Source: Phymatolithon calcareum
Taxonomy: Eukaryota > Rhodophyta > Florideophyceae > Hapalidiales
Direction: 5' to 3'
Assembly: GCA_977006965.1 (NCBI GenBank)
Contig: OZ345362.1
Location: 1,054,001 to 1,118,000, forward strand
Length of the DNA stretch: 64,000 nt
The position numbers and the translations under genes were made by a program. Shown in pieces: positions 10,436 through 22,690 of this stretch. Position 1 is the stretch's first letter. Every line of letters begins with the position of its first letter. The notes below the pieces were generated by a model. That model did not search any database, was not told the origin of the DNA, and saw nothing but the letters and a program-made list of their open reading frames with translations.

Positions 10436-12196
10436 GGGCTCGATTGCGATCGCAATACCCGCTGATTCCTACTTCTCATGCATGGACAGTGTTTTCCAAA
10501 ACCCTACCACTTCTGTCATGAGATTGGCAAAGTTTTCGCTGGCCATCCTTCACGGAAATGTGTACGGCCTGGGCTGCTGGCGTTTAAAATCAAGTGAGAA
10601 GTATTTTCGTGGAAACAAAGCTGGTTTCATCTACCGTGCAACGAACATTCTCCGGAACACAATCGCGTTTACACGTTAAGCGGACATACAGCGTGGAGAT
10701 GCTCCGGTGGAAATCTTTATTTTACTTTCTTCGTATTACGTCCTCCAGTTCGTTTCCGGCGCTGTTCTCTAGCAAAATGTGTTTTTAAGACCTGTATTAA
10801 ATAGACAAGTTTGCTTACTGACGGCATTTTGAAGATTACAATTGTCCGTACCGATTTGTTTCATGATTTTTTCGATGAGGCGCAAAGAGGATAATTGATT
10901 TTTTAATGGGAATACCCGATTTTTGACACGAAAGCGGATTTGCCCATCGGTATGAGGAGGCAGCTTCGCGGTACAATTTGACGATGCCGCTTTCCGAAAT
11001 CATGTGCCATACAACTAACGTCTCGATTCCGCAGGCTGGATGTGCTGCAGGAAATGTTCGTAGAGTGCAGCACGGATCCGTCATTTTTTCTACATCGGCG
11101 TGCACTATTTTAAGCTCCAGGGACGTCTTATCACTGAAATTCCTCCCAAAACGAGAAAAAAGACCGATGATCAGAAGTCCGCCATTATTTTATTCTCTCT
11201 TCTTTGCACAAAAGTGCAATATTTTGCTTCATGGTTCCGCGCAATGCGAGACTAATCTTACTGCTTTTTTAGTGTTCTTGCCTTCCTGCTCATTGGTCAT
11301 ATGTCCAATAACGCCAGACGAGCGCTCGTTCCCTTACTATATTGCTCTATGCGGACTCTTGGACTTTTCACCAGCTTGGAGCTCATGGGTTCTATACGAA
11401 GTATTGAAATGGCAGTAGGTGTGAACATACCTATAAGTATTGATTAATGCGTTTATTGATTTCTATAGAAAGCTGAGCAATAAAGTTTTGTGGTACTATC
11501 GAGGACCTTCTTGATCAGAATTCGATCATTGCAGTTAATGTGGACGCCAGATTTAAAAATATAGCAAGAATGCATTCTAGCTGTACCGTTAAGGTCAAGA
11601 GCACAACAAATGACTTGACAACCGAAACTGTCTGGGCCGGTGAATCGGTTGTGACAGAGTTCTCCTTCTGAGATTGCAGGGTACTTGTCCGTGCACTTCT
11701 CGCTGCGCTTTCTCGAGTTCTAACCGAATCGCTAGCTGAATTTCCTGCTCGCAGCACTCGAAGGTTGGGATGTGATGATCGAATCGTTCGACGGCCTTGC
11801 GCTCTTTGCGATGGCGCTGTCTTTCAAGACTTCTGCGTCCCTGCCACAATCAGTATCACTGCAGGTACGATGTTTTATGTCTTAAGCAAAAGGTTATAGA
11901 AATTAAAAAGTTATCTCTGGGCAGCCCTCCCAGCGGTCTCCTGATAGCGTAAGGAAACCAGGTCCTTTCTGGAGGCACAGAGATATGCTGCGCGTTTCGT
12001 CGCTGCCGCAAACAGAGCTCGGTCTCTTCTAAAGTGGTGCAAGATCTTCCATTTAATATGAAAGTGCAGGCAGGAGACAGAGCGTTTCCGAAGAGGTCGA
12101 ACACAAAAGCTTCCGAGGGAGCGAGAGTTGTTGGAAGCTCAATAAATAGGGAAAAAACCCGATCTCCCTTCTAAAGGCTGACGTGGGAGCCTTACT
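10436..12196. other. No recognised gene
   Basis: Short frames only. A 146-aa frame at 10978-11418 (+) is cysteine- and phenylalanine-rich without a family match, and overlapping minus-strand frames at 11515-12104 are basic and unrecognised. No repeat or terminal structure was identified. Confidence 0.35.
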
Positions 12197-14069
12197 TCAA
12201 GAAGGGACGCACAGTGGGCTGGATAGAATCCATGACAGCGAATTTGCGCTTGTTTGAGAAATGAACCTTCCGATACGGAACTGTAAGATCCGGCATAATT
12301 CTGCGAGCTCTACGACCTGGGGCCAAAGCAAGGACGCCAGAAAACGTCCCTTTCTAGGACATTGCGACATTTCGAGTCTTTTGCATCTTCGCAGTGTCAG
12401 GACAGAATAAAAACGGATACGGCATTGAAGTAATCTCCGCGGTATTAAGAAAAGATACCCAGATGTGCTCTGCCATGGTACAGTAGCGAAGAAAGGGCAG
12501 CCAGGAAGAAGACCTACTTTTGAAAGTGTAACGGCCGCGGTTATTTCCTCGTCTGTGATGGTAGGAAGCGACTCAGTAAGCACGATGTCATGTTTCATAG
12601 ACTCCTCTCGATTGAAAACATCTGCCTCAAACCTCTTGAAGTCAGGAGATAGAGATTCGGAAGGATGCAGTGGAGAATGAGTAGATACTGGAACTGCTTC
12701 TGAGTTCTCTCCAGAGATGGAGGGCTTGTCCATGGAGTCCGCAGAGGGATCTTCAGGGCTCGCAGAATCATGACCTAAGATTAGAACCCCATCGCACGCA
12801 CCGTAAGCATGTTGAAACCTCGAATTGGTTTGTCTTAGGGGAGGATGCTTATTAGATTGAACCCATTTTTCCAGCTTGATAGCGGTGACTCCAGTACAAC
12901 AGTCTCAGTATGCAGCTTGTAGAGTGGGGAGGATGTGGTGGGGATTTCATTCGTCCATTTCCACCTACTTGTCCAAAACGCAGGTGTGTTCACTGTTTTT
13001 TCGTAGTACCATCATCTGCGCTGGCCATGAGTCGTTACCGAGGACCTTATCAAACTTTTCAACTTCAAGGCGGCCCTTCATGGCTCCGAGGTACAGACTG
13101 TCCAATTCAGAACAAGGACTCGTTCTGTAGTCACTCATTCGGGCATACGCCTTTAGTCTGAGTAGAGCATGTACTTGTTGCTGTTCGACTCCGGGTCCTT
13201 TCGCGGTGAAGAAGATTTTCGAGTTCTTTAGCGTCGTTGGTAGGAACATGTTTTGAATACGCGGCAGTCAAGGGTTTCAGGTTTGATCCAGACCCTCGGC
13301 TGTACGCTGCAGTTTGTTCTTCCGCATTAATGACGGAACCGAGAGTTTTTACAACGTGTCTAAGAAAAGCTTAGCTGCTTATGAAAGAACTCGAGGAGAA
13401 GTGCTAGGGTTACGGCTTCCTCTGGAGGAGAATATCGCCTGATCCGTACCTGAGGGACTCTTACCCATGTATTGTTCCCTGTAAAGATACAGGTCATCTT
13501 TTAATTAGTTTATAGCATCAAAAACAGTTGCCGGAACAATGCACGCCGTTTTTTGCTTGTAATTGCAGTTGCGCAGAATTTCCCTGACTGTAGGCACTGG
13601 AAGGGGAAGATAACGAGAACAGTCCATAGAAATCCAGTAAACTGGGCGGGACTCTCTATCGCGAGGAGACGAAAGGCCTTATTTCTGTGTCCACAATCAA
13701 CAATTCCACAGCAGTACTGATGTTTTCGAACTTCCTGCTCACCTTGCTCTTCTGTTATTTTCTGTCGTTCATGAAATAGTGCTTCCGGTAGGCCACGTCA
13801 ATCCCGAGCATTTGGATTACAGTCGGCAAGTTTCCATCAGCCGTCGTGCCATTAATTAGCGCGGAAGAAGTCTCTAAACCCCTTATGAACCGCATGAGGC
13901 ATCGGACCCCGGATTCAGATGTGCAACAGAGTCGGGTATACGGAACGCAGCCGTCGGGCTGGACTGACAGAGTCTTTGCGTCCTTGACAAGATTTCGGAA
14001 ATGCTCGCCATATGTCGTTGTGGGAGATGCTTGGTCGAGTCGCGGAGTGCTTCTTTCCGGAATCGGCAT
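12197..14069 (-). pseudogene. Decayed minus-strand coding region, unrecognised
   Basis: Read on the minus strand, protein-like sequence occurs in successive pieces: 14069-13755 (SPTTTYGEHFRNLVKDAK, then LPTVIQMLGIDVAYRK), 13620-13430 without an ATG (PVPTVREILRNCNYK, TACIVPATVFDAIN, DDLYLYREQYMGK), 13249-12965 (VHALLRLKAYARM, LDSLYLGAMKGRLEVEKFD) and 12733-12197 (acidic, FEADVFNREES). Stops and frame changes separate the pieces. The even spread over nearly 2 kb suggests a former single gene, probably transposon-borne, but no diagnostic motif was seen. Introns are an alternative explanation for some breaks. Confidence 0.3.
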
Positions 14070-14099
14070 TGCGGAGACTGTGTGATCGTCCGGGAAACA

Positions 14100-17000
14100 T
14101 GAAAATCGTTCTGAAGAGGCGAGGTAGATGTGCGCCGTTATTTATGAAGTAGACATTGTCGCGGCTGTTCTTATTAGGAGATAGGAAAGTGTTTCGCGTC
14201 TATTTTCGCGGCAAAAGTAAGAGCTAGATTTTAGAATAAGCGGTCCGAAAAAGGCGGGAGAGGGTGGAATTGGTAGTGGCGCCGGGTCCCGTTCCGTGAA
14301 TGAAAGGTTTGGGTGAAAAAGAGGACTGAGGTCGATGTGGAAGGCAGTGGTTACTTATTGGTCTCTATGATCGAGGAATGGAGGAATGAGAAGACGGAAT
14401 TGGGCGGGAGTTGATATGATAGATGTTTTCTAAAATGCCTGTAAAAGCTGTAAAGTGCTCCCAGGAATATGGGATAGGTGTAATGGTGCTTCTGAACGGG
14501 CCACATTTAAAAAACATTAGGCATGGACATTTTTTGCGTAACATAGGTACGTGAAGAATTTCGACTGTAAACAGTATCTGGATGCTCGTTTATGCTGAAA
14601 GAGACTGAGACCTATGCAGTTACTAGGAACGCGGGACACTTGAAACACATCTTCCGGAACCTGCCCTTTCGAAAAGTGATCGAAATACGTACAGTATTAG
14701 TAGATGTATTGGATTTTCGAAAATAGTGCAAAGTATGTGACATGTAAAGATGCACCTTTTGCATTTCTTGTCGTACGTCGAGAAGTGAGGCTTCGTGCCT
14801 TTTCACTCTAGCACACCATCTGCACATTCGTGCAATATACATCTTGGGTTGACAAGTGAGCGTATATTCCGGCCCTGGTTGATTTCCCGGGTATTGGGCA
14901 GCACGGAACCAGGTAAGTTTGCTGTAACGCCTTCGCGACCTGAGGAAAGATCCATCGCATTTTTTTCCAAGCATCAACGATTGCTCCTTCTTAGATTTTC
15001 TTCATATATGTGTGAGCTGCAGCGAGAGGACTTTTTGCAATACCAATAGCGCCATCTTTCAGAAACGTCCCCATATTGAACGTTGCTAAAAATGCCTACC
15101 CTAGTTGATAACACTGGTATACAGCTCCTTGTCGCCAATTGGATCTGCCGGCATTACATTTCGGCTCTATCACAGTATCAATCCCAAGCCTGTCAATGCG
15201 TCTACGTCTCTGCCTACTTCGATTGATTAGGTGCTCTGGCATTCAACGCCACTATCATACCCTCCATTTCTTATAAGACTAGATCCCTTCAAATTGTCGT
15301 TTCAGCTTGCATTTACAGCAAGCCCTTACAGATATCATTACAGTCATTTTAGCACCGTGGATTTCGATGCGTACTTACACCATGAAGGATCACCAAGGGC
15401 AACCACTAGAACTACTGTTTACAGCTTACATGTGCTTACACTGTATTGCTTACACTGTAAGAAATACAGTGGCGGATCTATTTCTCATACGGCCAAGTCA
15501 TCCTTGATCCAATTCTTTTTCCATAAAGGTTCCCGCTTCGCGGCGCCCTCGGCGTTTTGCCAGGGAACAATTCGGCCACAGCCAGTGTGCCAACTTGTGC
15601 GTTTCAAACCCCACAGGTGCTTATTTGAACAGATCGAACTGCGTCTGCCCAAGCACTATCTACACTATATTCAAGAATAATGATGGCGGCTATATAATTG
15701 CCCTGGTCGATTGCAAAGGCATACAGCGGCAATGCACGGGGCCGGTCTGTAGTAACACGTTACAGCCTTGGCGAACTTATGAAACATGTCTCCCAGTTGT
15801 TCGTAGCTTCAACATCTTCCCCCTTTTAGAATGTTTCACGTACAGGTGAGCTAGACTACGAGATTTTGCTGCTGCAGCGATACAAACGTCGTCCAGACAC
15901 GCCCACAGAATGTCCATGGATAGTACATGCCTACCCTCGTCGATGGAACGAGAATACAGCTCCATATGCGAGCTGGATCGACGGCTCTCCGTTTCGGCCA
16001 TCTAACGAGCTTGCGGCTGCGACCTTCCGGACACGTGTGATGGATGCTTTTGTCCTCATAAGGCTAACGCGGTCGCTAGCTGCATCTGCAATTCCGAGCA
16101 CATTAACTCCGAAAAGTTCAAAACGTGCAGCTTTTCTAGAGAAATATTTTCATGACTCGCGTCGGGCAAATAGTAGGCTCACCGTGGACATCGCTATCTT
16201 GAAAAGAAGTTTTGATTTCCTCTTTCTGCAGTTGAATCGACTAGTACTGTAATAGAAGGCCAGAACGTTCTCCATGACATGGCCTAGCGCAGAAGCGCAT
16301 AGACCGGAGTTCTTAATTTGCGACCGAAGCTCCGTGGTAGCGCAGGCAATCATCTCCTGGGATTATACGGAGCTCCCAAACTAGCACGCGAATTGAAAAT
16401 CATATCTGGTGTAAGAGAAGCTGCTAATATCTGCTCCGCAGCAATGAGCTTCGTGCTACGATTACATAGTACTCTAATTTGATAGCTATTAAGTCCCGTG
16501 TTAGCACTGAAGCAGATGAGAGTCTTTGTTCGTGAAAAAAACCAAGAGTTCTGGGAATTCAGATTTCATGTAATTTTCTGTAGCCTTTTTATGAAATTTT
16601 CTAGCTGCTACTGTAGCGCTTCCATTTGTATACGTGAACATTCCAGAGAACTAGTATCAGGATACATCCGCAGCTGAGAACAAGAACTCATGCTTCATTT
16701 TAGCAATTGAAGACGCGGATATATTACCATTTGTCCTCTACAGTACTTTTATATTATAATCTAAGGTACCTTTCCAACATGTTCTCCTCTCTGAACGCCA
16801 GCTACCCAGGACTTGTCCGTGTCCAATAAAATGCTATATAATATGATTCTAGACTTCATTACGATTCTTTGGCTCAGCTAGGAGTTTTCGGTTTATGCCA
16901 TGGATCTCCTGCTACATGTTATGGATTATATTTTCAATGTACAGAGGTGCTTTTCTATCCTATGGTAGAAGCACACACGATCCTGCACGTCATGCGTAGG

Positions 17001-18023
17001 GATCGTTTCAAAGAATATTATCAGAAAAAGCAGTAATATTCTGTACGTCATCTCAGCAATCCTCAAAGCTTATCTCAAAAGAAGGCCCTCACTCCTGACA
17101 GTTCTAAAAATTCTCCTAATACTCTATGATATCCGTCTGAAGTAAAACTGCGAATTCCCAGAATCAGAATGGGCCTAAGTTTTGTGGTACTCAGTGTGAA
17201 GCGGAGCAGAAATAAAAGTCAATAGAAAAACTGGCAAGTAAGGAAATCTATTTTTAATTTCTGAAGCATGTTCGATACCTCTTTAGTAGCGATGGCCAGC
17301 ACCCCTCATCCTAGCTCCTGTCTCGCCTCAACAGCGACGGCAGTGGAGGCTCTTGTTCATCCTGTTCTCACCACTATGCACCGTGGTTACCAGAGCTCGC
17401 TGAATTCCGACAGGATGGCACCGCAGAGAAGCCCGTGCAGGAAAACCACGAGAAAAACAAATCTTATGTAAATTCAAGGGCGCAAGATCATAGAGCTCGG
17501 CGGCAATGGCTCTGGGCCCACACTCTCGATTCACATGGGTCATGGGTTGGTCACGCCCATAGCGTTGGTAAACTAACAAAACCGGGTAAGAAAACTCTTC
17601 CTGCCCTTCGAAAAGTGTAGAAAGAACAGTGGAGCAGCAATAGGATTTATTATGCATCGACTGTGCTGCATAATGAGGATTGCTCAAGAAATTTTTGTTT
17701 GAGGGAGACGAAGAGCCTGGTTACTGTGCATCTCTTCAATGTAGACGCGACTGGTTGCTTCGACGGATGGAGATAACTGGCGAAAGACGCACTCCTGTGC
17801 CTATAACACCCGACTCAAGCGCATTTCTAACGTGTTCTGCAAGCGTATGCAAAAGGACGCACAGCTAGTACACTTTAAATCCTTCGTTCTCGCAAATTCT
17901 CTACCTATAGGTCGCCTGAGGCGATAAAAAACGTGCTATTTAGTTCCTAACATTCACCGCATTCGAACTCCTGACAAGATCAAGGATAGTGCCAATGTTG
18001 CTAAAATTTCTCGGCATGAGGAC
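14100..18023. other. Gene-poor stretch containing one dispersed repeat copy
   Basis: Apart from the repeat at 15508-15625 nothing is recognised. Frames at 15231-15680 and 15866-16252 (+) and 17328-17687 (-) have no family motif. The former overlaps the repeat, so it is probably not a gene. 16260-17260 is AT-rich with no long frame. Confidence 0.4.
15508..15625 (+). repeat. Dispersed ~115-bp repeat, copy 2
   Basis: Matches the reverse complement of 3343-3455. The block order is TTGATCCAAT, ATAAA, TTCGCGGCGCCCT, a short hairpin, CCAGGGAACAA, CCAAC and TTTCAAACCCCACA. The last block looks a little like a tRNA T-arm/B-box, so a tRNA-derived SINE is conceivable, but no A-box was found. Confidence 0.65.
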
Positions 18024-19165
18024 ATGGAAAAAGAATCCTTAATATTTCAGTTCAATGAATCTATTCATGATCTAGACCCGTCAATTGAATGTATTAGCCA
18101 TGACACTGAGGATTTATTTCCCCGACACGCCATTTCTCCTGTTCAATCCGACTATTGTGACACCTGTACCGAGCTAAAGCGTCAAGTACATGCTGCTCGG
18201 CGTGCCACACAGCATCTTGCTGATAATGTAAGCGCTTCCGGGACAACCATTTTAGCCAAAGAGCAGCTTATTGAGTCGTACGAAGCATGTTTGCACAAAC
18301 CTCGCGTTTTGGCGGCTACAGAGCAGGCTGAATACAAACGCCGCATCAGCAATGCTTCCGAGTACTTTCGGCGAAACATCCTCGCCCGTGAGCCAAGAAG
18401 TTATCCTGAGAGAGCAGAAAATTTTGCGTTGTCTAACGAAGCGGAAGCGGAAGTTGTTCTGGCATGTGACTTCCAAATGGGCAAGCTTGTGCCACATTGG
18501 GACAAACCACACAACCAGGCAAAACTTATTACTTCCAAAACCTTCTTCATCACATTTTCGGCGTTACTGTCTCATCGAACGGGCAGGAGCACTTCTTTGT
18601 AGTCGATGTCGCTGGTGACAAAGAGGCCGATCATATATTCCCTTTTTTGGACGAATACGTCATTCGTATCATGAGTCTTCATGCCCGCTTTCTTCGTCTA
18701 TACCTGGACGCAGGTCCCTATTTCAAGACAAAGTTTCTAGTGTGGTGGGCAGTTGAAATGGTTGCTCTTGGGCGTTTTCGCCGTGTCCTATTGTCGTAAA
18801 TAGTTCTAGGCCATACAAAGTTCGAACAGGATACCATGTTCGCCCAAATGGCGCATCGATTTTACAAGTCGGATGTATTCCATACAAATGAGCTGCTTCG
18901 CGTCGTTGGAAGCTGTAGCGCAGTTCTACATGAGCTGGCAGCGCGTGATTTGAAGGGATGGAAAAAAGCAATAGAAGCAAAATATGTGGAAATTCCCAAC
19001 ATTACTTACTGGAACATGCTGGTTGTTGAAAATTCATCTGTATTGAGCGGCGATGAGCATGTCAGAACAGGTGCGAATATGTTTGTCAATCACAGCGTTA
19101 CTGAAGAACAGCATAAGGGCTGCTTTCGCGGTAGTGGCATATCTCTACAACTGCTGGGGACGTGA
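18024..19165 (+). pseudogene. Fossil of a DUF7869-like transposase-type protein (first of two)
   Basis: Reading starts at 18024 (acidic N-terminus, then YCDTCTELKRQVHAARR, DFQMGKLVPHWDKPH), shifts frame near 18500-18560 into GKTYYFQNLLHHIFGV, and continues with HFFVVDVAGDKEADHIF, RLYLDAGPYFKTKFLVWWA, one in-frame TAA at 18797-18799, then VLGHTKFEQDTMFAQ and YKSDVFHTNELLRVV. This order (CxxC-ELK, DF, Q-G-YYF, hydrophobic D-A/N-x-x-x-KNKF, GHTKF/GHTHD, F..) is typical of the large transposase-like DUF7869 proteins common in algae, oomycetes and cnidarians. At least one frameshift and one stop make it dead. It lies immediately upstream of the gypsy remnant. The family assignment is from memory of the motif pattern. 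Confidence 0.6.
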
Positions 19166-20438
19166 AAATCTCGTGAGCTAGCTATGTACGCCTTCTGAAG
19201 ATTTATCCGGAGCATGTGACGTATCTATGCGAAAAGATATCAAAGGGCACAAGCTACGGAATATCTAAGAAATGAATAGTGCGTACACACCTCGTGTTCG
19301 ATGGCCAAGACAGCTCCTCGACGATCTACTAACACACAGGCGCAGTAACGACACAAATCATGACAGTGGCACAGTGGCGCCCATGTTCGTGAGAACGCTG
19401 AACGCGATGCGAAGGCCATTCGTGTAGGCGCTCTTCTCGGTATGAGCGAAGGCACTGCGCGTGCTTACTCGCTTTTTGCGCCGAGTGGGCCGTGTGAATA
19501 ATACTTCAGACGAACAAACCGTACAAAAACTTCTACCTGAACCCGAATCTGGAATTTGAACAATAACTCTCAGTAAACGCCTGCGACAGAAACGAATTGA
19601 AAGTGACAGGGCTAATTTTGTCTCCATACGTTTTATAACCAATCTTTAAAGAGAAATGCAGCGTTTGTCGTATCTATATTGCGGAATAAACTTTTGTTGC
19701 GCATAAAATACGAAAGAACGGTAGTGAAGGGTTCAAGAGTAAGCATTTTATCAATCTGCAGCGTCGATCGCAATGCTTGCATGGTCGGAAAGTGCTCGAA
19801 TGAAATGAGAATCTATTGTATCTACTGACGCTCGTGCTCGGCTGTCGTCACCGGGGCACCTGATGGACCTGAAATTCAAATCGCTGAACCTTCTGGGCGA
19901 CTTATGCGCTGGAGGCTACGCCTGTCGGAGTTTACGTTCAACGTTGTTTACAAGAAAGGGAAGGAAAACACGCAGGCCGACGCGCTTTCTCGTTTAAGAA
20001 CGCTAGGCGAAACAACGGCAGATATGGACAAAGAAATGCCCTGCTTCCACGTGAACGAATTTTCACAAAACAATCTCGACGCTGAGAGGGACGAATATCA
20101 CGGATTCCGAGATGAGAGCGAGATTGAGATGGATTCTCTATTTGCCCTATCGGATTACAACCGAACTGGTGTTCACCTCACCCCGGTGACTCAGGAAGAA
20201 CTTCGGCGGGAGCAGCTGGCGGATCCGTTTTGTGGCAGCGTGCGGATAGGCCTAGAAGACGGAAACGACCTTCCATTTGCACAGGATGAAGTTGGTATGG
20301 TAATCCGTCTGACGAGCGAGACGGCTCACTAGTCGTTTCGGATTCGCGTCAAGGCAGAATACTGCATCTGAGCCGTTACCCAACGATGTCCGAACAGCCT
20401 GGAGGACGAAAAATATATTAATCTCTGCGAAGTGATTT

Positions 20439-21533
20439 TTACTGACCTCTACGGCGACAGACTGCTACGCGACCGCTCGTAACTGCCCCACCTGTGCTCG
20501 AAATCGAGTGAAGCTAAGACGAAACGCGAAACGGATGATGCTTTTTCTGCCAGCGAGACCTCTGGAGTTCATGGGGATTGTAATCCTAGGGGAGCTTATT
20601 AAGACACCAAGGGGAAATCGGTATCTACTTGTCATCAGGGATCGGTTTTCGAAGCTCGTACGCACGGTACCACTCGCACTTATCAACGCAGCTGACATTG
20701 CCAAGGCATACGTGCATTATTGGATGTTCGTGTACGGTCCACCTGTTTCATTGCTCTCTGACAACGGAGAACAGTTTATGTCCAAGTTCTTCCAGCATGT
20801 CTGCGCAATTCTCGGCATCGAGAACTTATTCACCACGACATACCACCCCCAGTGCACTGGGCAGACGGAGCATTTAATCGGACCACGGCACTACGTTCCA
20901 GACCATCCCACGGATTGGGATTTGTTCTCAGACGCGGTAACATACATGTACAATACCCAGACGCATCGTGTAACAAAGCTCTCGCCATTCGAGCTGATAC
21001 TGTCGAGGTCTCCTCCACCCTTGGGCCTTGAGGCGCGTCAGTCCATGAACCAGTCGGGCGATAGGGAGACGTTCCGCACAAAGTGGATGAATTGGCGACG
21101 GCATTTGTTGGGAACGGCGTCAAGAGATATGCGAAAGGCACAAGAATTGTCCAAGAGGAATTTTGACGCCCGCGTTCGACCGACCGTTGAACGCATCTGA
21201 CCAGGAACTTTCGATTTTGCTCGCCGGGAATCGGTTAGCATACCGGATAGAAGGAAGAACATACTCTCCCCGGTTGCCGTCGGCCCGTAAAAAGTAGTTA
21301 CAGTGCAAGGGGATACCTTTGTCCTGGAAATTCGGCAGCAGCATGAACGAGTTTCTCGAGATCGGGTTGTGACGGCACCTGCGCCCGAAGACCACATTGT
21401 GACCAGCCGACAATCAGACAATTCGCCGGAGCATCGGGAAGAGCATATAAGCGCACGTGATATCGGTCAGAAAGCAGGACATACAAATCCGCCTACCGGA
21501 GCGACGTCGAGGATATCATCCCCCACTCGGTGA
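20439..21533 (+). pseudogene. Gypsy integrase core and C-terminal domain (inactive)
   Basis: From ~20439: ATARNCPTCARNRVKLRR (CxxC half of the HHCC finger), PLEFMGIVILGELIKTPRGN, LLVIRDRFSKLVRTVPL, VYGPPVSLLSDNGEQF, FTTTYHPQCTGQTE, YNTQTHRVTKLSPFELI, then basic sequence. The family normally has Asp in the first catalytic position (xID-ILGEL); here it is Val (GIVILGEL). The second Asp (LSDNG) is present. The segment after GQTE, which holds the catalytic Glu region in the form GQxERFNRT, is shortened to GQTEHLIG followed by RHYV. A stop at 21198-21200 precedes the C-terminal module in another frame (21303-21533). This cannot encode a working integrase. Confidence 0.75.
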
Positions 21534-22485
21534 TTGGGAGACTTATCGAGCGGTGAGGGTGCCACAGCAGCCCCGGGAGTCCGCATGCAAGCAGTACCAA
21601 CTTCATCGGTCCCTTCTGAATCTGTTCCCCGCGGACAGTAAACCCCGGAGAGTCCCCAGGTCACGCCAGTAGGTTCTGTTTGCAAGTCTCCTCGTCTTGC
21701 GGCGAAAGAAAACGTAGCTTGGATGTCGGAATATGGACGAAGATGTCGTCGGCGTGCGGATCCGCTTACGAAAGGGCGCTAACGCGTGAACCGAAAGAAG
21801 AGCTTAATCTTGTACAAGACACGATAGGCTTGGTTTCGAACGAAGAATGCAGCTTAGAACAGGGACAGTAGCTTAGGATAGGGACTTGGAAACGGACGGG
21901 ACCTGCAAATGCAACACTGTGAACGTCTTGCAGAGTTCCAGTCAGTCGTCGGACTGCGAACTGGTTCTCCCCTGACTCGCGACGCCAGGTACGGAAACCC
22001 GCCTTCCGCTATAGGCGAACGTAGGTTCTTCACCGATGTGGTGGATGGGTTGAATGAACAAGGGGTTTACCTTGACGAAACAGAATGAAATGACGTAGTA
22101 ATGATGATGATGATCCCTCTCCTCAAACTCGGCGATACCAAACTCCTAAAGTATGGCTCGCGAAACGATCTATCATACTCTATGTTACTCAGTCTACAAA
22201 GAATAAGCCAAGACTCAACTGGTGTGCTCAAGTCACTCTCGAGTCAAAACACCTGGAGATCCACGTGTACTCATCGAACCGAAAACAAACAGCGCCAAAA
22301 GTGCGACATGGAGATGGGGAAAAAGGCGCCCCATCTGGGAACCTGAGCCGTAAAGCAGTCCGTTTCAGCCCGGATGTATCAATAACGCAAGAATGCATTC
22401 CCCCCCCTGCAATCTCTGAACTCCGGGATAAACCTCGTCTGTCGGATGACGCTTATCGTTAAGGAGATGAGACTCGCACTGTCTT

Positions 22486-22690
22486 ACCGCAAGAGCAGGT
22501 GATGAAGGATATTATCGGGGATGGCGAGGGGGAAGACGGAAAATTGCTGTTTCGTGTGCGTTGCTATGGCCCAGGAGCGGATACCACGTGCGAATCGACC
22601 TCACATTTACCTCGCAGCAAGATCCTCTCGTACTGCAAGCGGCGCCGAAGATCTTTGCCGCCGGCCATGGAAGACGCTCTGGTTGGTTAA
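22486..22690 (+). pseudogene. Chromodomain of the gypsy pol polyprotein
   Basis: A frame beginning near 22486 reads IIGDGEGEDGKLLFRVRCYG, then TTCESTSHLPRSKIL and YCKRRRRSLPP. This follows the chromodomain pattern (IL..R...G...YLVKW.GY...TWEP...L....I..Y): the W of KW has become C and the TWEP of the second aromatic cage position reads TCES. It is separated from the integrase by ~950 bp with several stops. Chromodomains in such elements direct integration to marked chromatin. Confidence 0.55.

Larger units (their letters stand above)
19862..22690 (+). mobile_element. 5'-truncated Ty3/gypsy chromovirus retrotransposon
   Basis: Order seen: the end of RNase H (EPSGRLMRWRLRLSEF, then VVYKKGKENTQADALSRL at 19885-19990), an integrase zinc-finger half (ARNCPTCARN), the integrase core, the integrase C-terminal module (ERVSRDRVVTAPAPEDH) and a detached chromodomain. 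Gag, protease and reverse transcriptase are missing, so the element is truncated or rearranged at its left side, where it abuts the first DUF7869-like fossil. Right of the chromodomain a purine run near 23480 followed by TGTGGTGC might be the polypurine tract and 3' LTR start, but no second LTR exists to confirm this. RNase H to chromodomain order is diagnostic of chromoviruses. Confidence 0.75.

Noticed and set aside
15570-15625. tRNA-like T-arm (TTTCAAACCCCACA) in the short dispersed repeat
   Set aside because: No matching D-arm, anticodon stem or acceptor stem could be placed, so no tRNA gene is called.
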